Assembly: GCA_003647525.1 (NCBI GenBank)
Contig: QMMZ01000209.1
Location: 1-5,042, forward strand
Length of the DNA: 5,042 nucleotides
Source: Deltaproteobacteria bacterium
Lineage (GTDB): Bacteria > Desulfobacterota > Desulfobacteria > Desulfobacterales > ETH-SRB1
Direction: 5' to 3'
The position numbers and the translations under genes were made by a program. Positions 1-4,499 of this stretch are shown here, one piece after another; position 1 is the first letter of the stretch, and the number at the start of each line of letters is the position of its first letter. Under the pieces are notes generated by a model. That model worked only from the letters and a program-made list of their open reading frames with translations, ran no database searches and was not told the origin of the DNA.

Positions 1-1
1 A

Positions 2-454
2 TTAAAATACCTTTTTAAGGATGAGGTCCGCCTGCTAGGCAAAGAATTAGGACTTCACGAAGAATTTATCTGGAGGCAACCATTTCCCGGCCCCGGTCTT
101 GCCATCAGAATAATTGGAGAAGTAACAAGCCGGCGGCTTTCAATATTAAGAGAAATAGATGCTATTTTACTTGAAGAGATAAAAAATAATAGATATTATA
201 AAAAGGTTTGGCAGTCATTTGCCGTTCTTCTGCCTGTAAAAAGTGTGGGCATAATGGGCGACAAGCGAACATATGAAAATATTGCAGCTATCCGCGCAGT
301 TACCAGCAAGGATGCAATGACGGCAGACTGGGCAAGATTACCTCATAAGCTTCTTGGAAATATCTCAAACAGAATTATAAATGAGGTAAAAGGAATAAAC
401 AGGGTTGTTTATGACATCAGTTCAAAGCCGCCAAGCACAATAGAATGGGAATAA
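2..454 (+). CDS. guaA: GMP synthase (glutamine-hydrolysing), C-terminal part, 5' truncated by the window edge
   Basis: This is the last 150 residues of GMP synthase, which aminates XMP to GMP using glutamine and ATP in cytosolic purine synthesis. The frame is open from base 2 and ends in TAA at 452-454. Family hallmarks of the C-terminal dimerisation and XMP-binding domain are visible: [63 protein letters not shown], and the C-terminal lid ending [11 protein letters not shown]. Full GuaA is about 510-525 residues, so the glutamine amidotransferase domain and most of the ATP-pyrophosphatase domain lie upstream of the window. The gene appears intact at its 3' end. An ATG at 245 within the frame is internal, not a start. 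The next gene begins 40 bp downstream on the same strand with its own ribosome binding site and no visible terminator between them, so the two may be co-transcribed. Identification is very secure. Confidence 0.98.
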   Translation, partial: LKYLFKDEVRLLGKELGLHEEFIWRQPFPGPGLAIRIIGEVTSRRLSILREIDAILLEEIKNNRYYKKVWQSFAVLLPVKSVGIMGDKRTYENIAAIRAVTSKDAMTADWARLPHKLLGNISNRIINEVKGINRVVYDISSKPPSTIEWE

Positions 455-468
455 GGGTTCAGGGGTTT
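455..468 (+). repeat. Degenerate pair of GGGxTCA-like heptads just after the guaA stop
   Basis: Immediately after the guaA stop codon come two 7-bp units, GGGTTCA and GGGGTTT. They resemble the GGGATCA tandem units at 1285-1319, which also begin directly after a stop codon. The similarity is visible by eye, but the run is short and could be chance. Confidence 0.3.
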
Positions 469-481
469 GGAGCGTGAAATT

Positions 482-487
482 AAGGAG
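482..487 (+). promoter_or_regulatory. Ribosome binding site for the coiled-coil membrane protein gene
   Basis: AAGGAG lies 7 nt before the ATG at 495. This is a strong Shine-Dalgarno match at normal spacing and supports that start. Confidence 0.8.
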
Positions 488-494
488 TATATAA

Positions 495-1283
495 ATGGAA
501 GAAAAGGATACATCAAATTTTAAGATTGGTATTGATGATGAAAGCCAGGATCACCGGTTCCAGGAGGAAATGGAAAATATACGTATAGAAAAACTAAGGA
601 ATAGAATCACTTTTATTTCAGTTTTGATACCATGTGTTATAGGTATTATAATTTTTTTAGCATATCTTGATATAAAAAAGAGAGTAGCAACGGTTCACGA
701 TACCGGAACCACGGATGTTAGGAATCTTTCAAAGGCTCTGGAGGAAAAATTATCCGACTTAACCTCAAAATATAAACAACTCGAGGATTCGTTTTCCAAA
801 ATCGAAAATCATACTTCTTCCTTACAGACAAAATTAAACGAAGCAACAACTGCAATAAAATACATAAGGTCTGCCAGAAAAACCGACAATAAAGGGTTTA
901 AGAATTCAATATCTAAAATCGAAAAAAAATCTTCATCTATCAGCAATGACCTGAAAAATGTTTCATCTGAACTAAAGACCTTTGATACTAAATTTAATAA
1001 TAAACTGGCAAAGTTGTCTAAAACTGCGGATAAAATATCTATTGAACTAAATAAACTAAAATCTGATATTTCAATGCTGTCGGCAGTAACAGTAAACAAA
1101 AAAACACTTGATTCCGCACTTAAAGATGAACAAAAACTTTATGACCGGAAACTGAATCAATTAAAAAGAAATATTGAAAACAAAATTATCTCCATGCCGG
1201 CAACTCAGGTGCAACCAAAAACCGCAACTGAAAGCACAATCATAGAACCTGGGGAAATTATTGAACAGGATATCAATCAGTGA
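495..1283 (+). CDS. Single-pass membrane protein with a long coiled-coil domain, function unknown
   Basis: This is a 262-residue protein I cannot assign to a named family. Visible architecture: an acidic N-terminal stretch (about 1-28), a short basic segment (IRIEKLRNR, 29-37), one hydrophobic membrane helix at about 38-58, a basic KKR at 61-63, then a long Lys/Ser/Asn/Leu-rich region (about 75-232) with heptad-like spacing of hydrophobic residues, typical of an extended coiled coil. The tail (235-262) is Pro/Thr/Glu-rich and likely disordered. There is no cleavable signal peptide and no enzyme motif. The likely topology is N-terminus inside with the coiled coil in the periplasm, but both flanks of the helix are positively charged, so this is uncertain. 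The gene is visibly AT-rich compared with the genes around it. It lies 40 bp after guaA with a good ribosome binding site and converges on kdsB with 26 bp between the stop codons. A structural or scaffolding role is conceivable but unproven. Confidence 0.85.
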   Translation: MEEKDTSNFKIGIDDESQDHRFQEEMENIRIEKLRNRITFISVLIPCVIGIIIFLAYLDIKKRVATVHDTGTTDVRNLSKALEEKLSDLTSKYKQLEDSFSKIENHTSSLQTKLNEATTAIKYIRSARKTDNKGFKNSISKIEKKSSSISNDLKNVSSELKTFDTKFNNKLAKLSKTADKISIELNKLKSDISMLSAVTVNKKTLDSALKDEQKLYDRKLNQLKRNIENKIISMPATQVQPKTATESTIIEPGEIIEQDINQ

Positions 1284-1284
1284 A

Positions 1285-1319
1285 GTGGTCAGGGATCGGG
1301 GATCAGGGATCAGGGGTCA
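1285..1319 (+). repeat. Five-unit 7-bp tandem repeat (consensus GGGATCA) forming a G-quadruplex motif
   Basis: Five consecutive heptads follow the stop codon of the coiled-coil gene. The two central units are exactly GGGATCA, and the others differ by one or two bases (GTGGTCA at 1285, GGGATCG at 1292, GGGGTCA at 1313). G-tracts at 1292-1294, 1298-1301, 1306-1308 and 1313-1316 are separated by loops of 3, 4 and 4 bases, which fits the canonical G-quadruplex pattern on the + strand. Three GATC sites (1294, 1301, 1308) recur every 7 bp. The repeat fills the 26-bp gap between the convergent genes and runs into the kdsB 3' end. No conventional hairpin-plus-T-tract terminator is seen at this junction. 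Repeat and G4 pattern are direct observations; any role in termination is inference. Confidence 0.85.
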
Positions 1320-2047
1320 GATAAAATCTTCTCAATTCTTTCAATATCCTCAGGAAGATCTACTTCAGGTGAATCATAAGTAGTTACAACCACCATGATT
1401 TTATGGCCATGCTCAATTGCCCTGAGCTGCTCTAATTTCTCTATGGCTTCCAGGTTTCCATATGGAAGTTTTCTGAATACCTCTAGAAATTGTCTGGTAT
1501 AAGCATAAATACCCAAATGCTTATAACTATCATAGCCGGTTGATGAATCACGACAAAAAGGTATCGGCGATCTGGAAAAATACAGAGCAAAGCCCCTGTC
1601 GTCAAATGTAACTTTAACATCCTTTGGATTTGTTATTTCATCTTTATTAATAATCTTAAAAGCAAGTGTGCTCATCTCAAGATCCGGAATTGTAAAAAAG
1701 GGTTTTACCAGATCTTCAATACATCGGGGGTCAAGAAGGGGCTGATCCCCCTGGACATTCACAATAATATCATCCAGGTTAAGGCCAATAAGCTCAGCAG
1801 CCTCTGCAACTCTGTCGGTGCCGGATCTATTCTCTTTTGAAGTCATGACGGCATTGCCGCCAAAATCCTTTACAGTATTAAAAATTCGCTGATTATCCGT
1901 AGCTACAACAACATCTGTTATGCTTTCTGCTTGACTTGCTCTTTTGTATACCCAATTTATCATGGGTTTCCCGGCAATAAGTGCAAGCGGCTTGCCTTCA
2001 AATCGCGTTGAACCATATCTAGATGGTATAATTACTACTATCTTCAT
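1310..2047 (-). CDS. kdsB: 3-deoxy-manno-octulosonate cytidylyltransferase (CMP-KDO synthetase)
   Basis: KdsB activates KDO with CTP to give CMP-KDO and pyrophosphate, supplying the LPS inner core in the cytosol. The 245-residue product matches the usual length (about 245-255). Family motifs in order: IPSRYGSTRFEGKPL (7-21, nucleotide-binding loop, with FEG where LPG or FPG is common), SGTDR (75-79), NVQGDQPLLDP (97-107, metal-binding Asp101), NPKDVKV (140-146), LYFSRSPIPF (155-164), KHLGIYAY (176-183), LEAIEKLEQLRAIEHG (199-214), and EVDLPEDIERI (228-238, where Asp230 is the expected second metal ligand). The start ATG is followed at once by the typical first beta strand. The ribosome binding site is weak: GGAG 12 nt upstream, and AAAGG only 2 nt away. 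The last residues Asp-Pro and the stop codon are encoded by the GGGATCA heptad repeat, just past the family's normal end. It is divergent from larB. The presence of kdsB implies a Gram-negative envelope. Confidence 0.96.
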   Translation of the reverse strand: MKIVVIIPSRYGSTRFEGKPLALIAGKPMINWVYKRASQAESITDVVVATDNQRIFNTVKDFGGNAVMTSKENRSGTDRVAEAAELIGLNLDDIIVNVQGDQPLLDPRCIEDLVKPFFTIPDLEMSTLAFKIINKDEITNPKDVKVTFDDRGFALYFSRSPIPFCRDSSTGYDSYKHLGIYAYTRQFLEVFRKLPYGNLEAIEKLEQLRAIEHGHKIMVVVTTYDSPEVDLPEDIERIEKILSDP

Positions 2048-2087
2048 AACCTTTATTCACTCCATATCAGGATTTTATTGACCGTTA

Positions 2088-2116
2088 ATTATAATTTTGT
2101 TTATCTTGTTTTGTAA
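2088..2116 (-). promoter_or_regulatory. Possible sigma70-type promoter for kdsB
   Basis: On the - strand a perfect TATAAT (2088-2093) lies 41 bp upstream of the kdsB ATG. TTACAA (2111-2116), only a 3 of 6 match to the -35 consensus, lies 17 bp further upstream. The -35 overlaps the end of the inverted-repeat element starting at 2113. The region is AT-rich, so a chance match is likely enough that this is tentative. Confidence 0.3.
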
Positions 2117-2140
2117 TAGTTCACCACGGAAAAACACGGA
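2113..2140 (+). repeat. Left inverted terminal repeat of the 2113-2356 element
   Basis: It contains the 18-base outer block GTAATAGTTCACCACGGA followed by AAAACACGGA. It pairs with 2329-2356 in inverted orientation at 24 of 28 positions. Confidence 0.85.
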
Positions 2141-2187
2141 GCTTCACTGAAAATTATAAACAATAAGTAACTTACTATAATAACATT

Positions 2188-2319
2188 AAATTTGGATGTA
2201 GATTCCGAGCTAATCTCTTGGTAAAAAACAAGGCAATAAAAAAGACAACAAATCAGAACGAAGCTCAATTGATCAATTATCTCAAAATAACTCGTTTGAG
2301 AGTATGCCCATTGATAATT
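2188..2319 (+). pseudogene. Decayed fragment of a GxxExxY-family protein gene
   Basis: This frame reads about 44 codons with no credible start and with family-like segments. CRFRANLLVKNKAI resembles the family's 'GYRIDLLVENKVIVELK' segment, and NEAQLINYLKITRLRV matches the C-terminal 'HEAQLINYLKATGLRVGLLINF' segment. Several differences look like single-base decay (Gly to Arg, Asp to Asn, Glu to Lys, Tyr to Phe), and about six residues between the two segments appear deleted. The N-terminal half, including the GxxExxY motif itself, is absent, and an in-frame TAA lies upstream at 2164. The family's biochemical role is not established. The fragment sits entirely inside the 2113-2356 inverted-repeat element, which suggests that element and gene travelled together. 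The comparison uses family sequences from memory, so a profile search would be needed to confirm it. Confidence 0.65.
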
Positions 2320-2328
2320 CAGTGTAAT

Positions 2329-2356
2329 TCCGTGAAAATCCGTGGTGAACTATTAC
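2329..2356 (-). repeat. Right inverted terminal repeat of the 2113-2356 element
   Basis: Its reverse complement begins GTAATAGTTCACCACGGA, continues TTTTCACGGA, and pairs with 2113-2140. It ends 55 bp before the larB start codon, so any larB promoter lies in that short interval or inside the element. Confidence 0.85.
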
Positions 2357-2411
2357 CTTATTTTTAATAAAAAATCACTGATGTCCTGTCATCATATAAG
2401 GTATAAAAACA

Positions 2412-3161
2412 ATGAATCTAAATTCTTTAGATAAAATCCTTACTTCTGTTGCGTCAGGAGAGACAACTGTTTACGATGCAATAAAGTCTCTTAAATACTT
2501 GTTGTTTGAGGACATTGAATATGCACATATAGACCATCACCGCTCACTACGCAAGGGATTTCCCGAAGTCATATTCGGACAGGGGAAAACATCAGACCAG
2601 ATTATTGGCATATTGGAAAAGATGATGCTGCAGGAAAATATCGTATTAATTACGCGTATCAATAAGCATAATGCAAAAAAAGTGATCTCGCGTTTTCCGG
2701 ATATTGAATATCATGAAGATGCTAATATGGCTGTATGGAAAAAACATGAGATAGCTATGCAAGGTAAAGGAATCATTGTCGTACTTTCAGCAGGCACATC
2801 AGACATACCTGTTGCAAAAGAAGCTTGTCTTACAGCAAAGTATATGGGAAACAATGTTGAATCAATTTTTGATGTTGGAGTTGCAGGCATCCACAGGTTA
2901 TTTGATCATAAAAAATTAATAGATAAAGCAACTGTACTTGTTGTTGTTGCTGGTATGGAGGGGGCACTTCCGAGCGTTGTTGCAGGCATGGTCAGCAAAC
3001 CGGTTATAGCGGTTCCGACAAGCATAGGTTATGGTGTAAATCTTGGTGGCTTGACAGCTCTTTTTGCCATGTTAAATAGTTGCAGTTCAAATATTGCAGT
3101 TGTAAATATAGATAATGGATTTGGCGCAGGATATATGGCCTCTGTAATAAACAGTGTATAA
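2412..3161 (+). CDS. larB: Nickel pincer cofactor biosynthesis protein LarB
   Basis: LarB carboxylates nicotinic acid adenine dinucleotide at pyridinium C5 and hydrolyses it to the biscarboxylated mononucleotide, the first step towards the nickel-pincer nucleotide cofactor of lactate racemase and related enzymes. The 249-residue length is typical. The N-terminal part (about 1-115) carries the family-like HHRSLRKGFPEVIFGQGK (42-59). The PurE-like C-terminal domain (about 118-249) shows LSAGTSDIPVAKEA (125-138), EGALPSVVAGMVSKPVIAVP (184-202), TSIGYG (203-208) and MLNSCSSNIAVVNIDNGFGAG (220-240). Cys224 matches by context the catalytic cysteine that attacks the substrate in characterised LarB. 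The ATG is preceded by a weak AAGG 10 nt upstream. Partners LarC (nickel insertion) and LarE (sulfur transfer) are not adjacent: upstream is the inverted-repeat element and divergent kdsB, downstream a signalling operon after 55 bp. No key residue seems missing, so it is probably functional. Confidence 0.95.
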   Translation: MNLNSLDKILTSVASGETTVYDAIKSLKYLLFEDIEYAHIDHHRSLRKGFPEVIFGQGKTSDQIIGILEKMMLQENIVLITRINKHNAKKVISRFPDIEYHEDANMAVWKKHEIAMQGKGIIVVLSAGTSDIPVAKEACLTAKYMGNNVESIFDVGVAGIHRLFDHKKLIDKATVLVVVAGMEGALPSVVAGMVSKPVIAVPTSIGYGVNLGGLTALFAMLNSCSSNIAVVNIDNGFGAGYMASVINSV

Positions 3162-3200
3162 ATTCAAGTATGGGAACCAGGCAACCTTTACAAAATCAGA

Positions 3201-3207
3201 AAGGAGA
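3201..3207 (+). promoter_or_regulatory. Ribosome binding site of the HPt gene
   Basis: AAGGAGA ends 9 nt before the ATG at 3217. This strong match decides for 3217 over the in-frame ATG at 3244. Confidence 0.8.
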
Positions 3208-3216
3208 TAAACCTGT

Positions 3217-3573
3217 ATGGATAACAACAGACCAGTGTTTAATATGGATCATGCACGGGAAATAACCGATGGGGATATGGAATTTCTAAACGAGCTAATC
3301 GAAATATTCAAGGCCGATTGTTCTGAAAAACTGGCAGGACTCTCACGGGCCATAAAGGAGAAGGATTTCAAGGCTATTGATGGGACCGCCCACTCCCTGA
3401 AGGGATCTTCGGGCAACCTGGGGTTGACCCGTTTTTATGAAATTTCCTACAAGCTTGAGAAGATGGGCAAGTCGGAAAATATCGAGGGCGCAGATGAAAC
3501 CTTAAAAGAGCTTGAAGAGGAGCTTGAAAGGTTTAGGAATTTTGTCTCAAAACCAGGGTGGGAGGAAAAATGA
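3217..3573 (+). CDS. Stand-alone histidine phosphotransfer (HPt) domain protein
   Basis: A 118-residue protein made almost wholly of one HPt four-helix domain. It would carry a phosphoryl group between the receiver of a hybrid histidine kinase and downstream response regulators in the cytosol. The signature AHSLKGSSGNLG spans 58-69 with the phospho-accepting His59, and the Lys and Gly residues after it are conserved. The preceding helix (DGDMEFLNELIEIFKADC, 18-35) and following helix (FYEISYKLEKMGK, 73-85) fit the family. There is no kinase, membrane or other catalytic segment. The start at 3217 has a strong ribosome binding site. Its TGA stop overlaps the ATG of the following diguanylate cyclase gene (ATGA, 3570-3573), implying translational coupling and that the cyclase receiver is a likely phosphate recipient. 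The cognate kinase is not in the window. Confidence 0.93.
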   Translation: MDNNRPVFNMDHAREITDGDMEFLNELIEIFKADCSEKLAGLSRAIKEKDFKAIDGTAHSLKGSSGNLGLTRFYEISYKLEKMGKSENIEGADETLKELEEELERFRNFVSKPGWEEK

Positions 3574-4499
3574 AAGCTCTTGTTGCAGAAGACGATCTGA
3601 GTACACGCCTGCTCATAAAAAAGATAGTGGAAAACGAGGGATACGAAGTCCTGGAGGCAAAGAACGGCTATGAGGGGTGGAAGATATTTCAAAAAGAAAA
3701 GGACGATATCTACATTGCTCTTCTTGACTGGATGCTGCCGGAAATGGACGGCATTGAACTCTGCCGGCGGATAAGAAAGGCCTCTGTCACGCATTACGTC
3801 TATATCCTGTTTCTGACATCAAGGCGGGATATAGAAGACATAGTCGAGGGACTTGAAACAGGTGGCGACGATTACATGACAAAACCCTTTGCCAGGAAAG
3901 AACTTGTCTCCCGCATTGGGGTAGCCAGTAGAATTTCAGTCCTTGAACACAAGCTGAACGAGGCAAACAAAAAGCTGCATATCCTGGCCATTACGGATCC
4001 ACTTACCAGACTTCTGAACAGAAGAGAACTTTTCAGACGTCTTGAAAATGAAATATACCGCGCGTCCCGTGAAAAAAAACACTACTCACTGATCATAATA
4101 GACATTGACTACTTCAAAAGGGTCAACGACACCTTGGGACACACCGCTGGCGATATGGTCCTGATCGAAATGTCAGACAGGTTAAAGGCCGAACTGAGGC
4201 CCTACGATATCATCGGCAGATATGGCGGAGAGGAATTTCTCGTCGGAGTGCCGGGGACAGAGGCCGAATCCAGTAAAAAAATTGCGGAGAGAATCCGCAC
4301 CTCAATCTCCGGCAAGCCTTTTCAAATAGGTGACAACAAGCTGGATATAACCATAAGTCTCGGCTTAACAAGCGCTATTCCTGAAGGAAAGAAAAAAGAC
4401 ATATCTCATATTCTCGAAGCCATGATAGAAGGGGCTGACAGCGCCCTTTACATGGCCAAGGATGCGGGAAGAAACAGGGCAATGATATATGATGAATAA
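3570..4499 (+). CDS. Response regulator with GGDEF-type diguanylate cyclase output (REC-GGEEF)
   Basis: A 309-residue PleD/WspR-like regulator: phosphorylation of its receiver should control synthesis of c-di-GMP from two GTP. Receiver (about 1-120): acidic cluster E7/D8/D9, phospho-acceptor D53 in LLDWMLPEMDG, T83 and K105 before Pro106, all in place. A helical linker (120-138) leads to the GGDEF domain (about 139-309) with DPLT (143-146), IIIDIDYFKRVNDTLGH (175-191, metal-binding Asp), active-site GGEEF (219-223), and the inhibitory I-site RPYD (210-213) exactly five residues before it. All catalytic and feedback residues appear intact, so an active, product-inhibited enzyme is expected. 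I chose ATG 3570 over an upstream GTG (3558) because it gives the canonical receiver start MKALVAEDD, has GGAGG at 3561-3565 (spacing 4 nt), and overlaps the HPt stop as ATGA. The next gene overlaps its end by 8 bp. Targets of the second messenger are unknown. Confidence 0.95.
   Translation: MKALVAEDDLSTRLLIKKIVENEGYEVLEAKNGYEGWKIFQKEKDDIYIALLDWMLPEMDGIELCRRIRKASVTHYVYILFLTSRRDIEDIVEGLETGGDDYMTKPFARKELVSRIGVASRISVLEHKLNEANKKLHILAITDPLTRLLNRRELFRRLENEIYRASREKKHYSLIIIDIDYFKRVNDTLGHTAGDMVLIEMSDRLKAELRPYDIIGRYGGEEFLVGVPGTEAESSKKIAERIRTSISGKPFQIGDNKLDITISLGLTSAIPEGKKKDISHILEAMIEGADSALYMAKDAGRNRAMIYDE

Larger units (their letters stand above)
2113..2356. mobile_element. Small element with 28-bp inverted terminal repeats (CCACGGA/CACGGA type), non-autonomous
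   Basis: This element occupies most of the 364-bp gene-free stretch between divergent kdsB and larB. The left end (2113-2140) and the reverse complement of the right end (2329-2356) agree at 24 of 28 positions. The outer 18 bases, GTAATAGTTCACCACGGA, are identical, then AAAA faces TTTT, then CACGGA is identical. A weaker match continues inward to a shared CACTGA. The bases directly outside are CTTGTTTT (2105-2112) and CTTATTTT (2357-2364), a 7 of 8 match that could be an old target-site duplication. No transposase is encoded. The interior carries a fragment resembling a GxxExxY-family gene. Repeats of this CACGGA kind are, to my recollection, common beside such genes in many bacteria. The inverted repeat is certain; calling it a mobile element is inference. 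Confidence 0.65.

Noticed and set aside
245..454. Separate small gene starting at ATG 245
   Set aside because: It is simply the in-frame tail of guaA, whose frame is open from base 2.
809..1099. Open frame of 96 codons on the - strand
   Set aside because: It lies antisense within the coiled-coil gene; its Phe/Ser/Leu-rich product is the expected mirror of a Lys/Ser/Asn-rich coding strand, and no ribosome binding site or family motif is seen.
1285..1319. CRISPR-like array
   Set aside because: The units are only 7 bp and directly adjacent with no spacers, so it is a simple tandem repeat.
2357..2411. larB promoter with TATAAG/TATAAA-like -10 boxes around 2395-2407
   Set aside because: The boxes are too close to or overlapping the ribosome binding region, and no convincing -35 hexamer lies at the right distance in this AT-rich stretch.
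3162..3216. Terminator or promoter between larB and the HPt gene
   Set aside because: The 55-bp gap shows no hairpin with T-tract and no convincing -35/-10 pair; only the HPt ribosome binding site is supported.
3558..3569. GTG start four codons upstream for the diguanylate cyclase
   Set aside because: It would add Met-Gly-Gly-Lys before the canonical receiver start and put the GGAGG ribosome binding site inside the gene; ATG 3570 with the ATGA overlap is better.
3447..3794. Open frame of 115 codons on the - strand
   Set aside because: It is antisense to the HPt gene and the cyclase receiver, both strongly supported; the product contains a serine run from antisense Glu codons and no recognisable domain.
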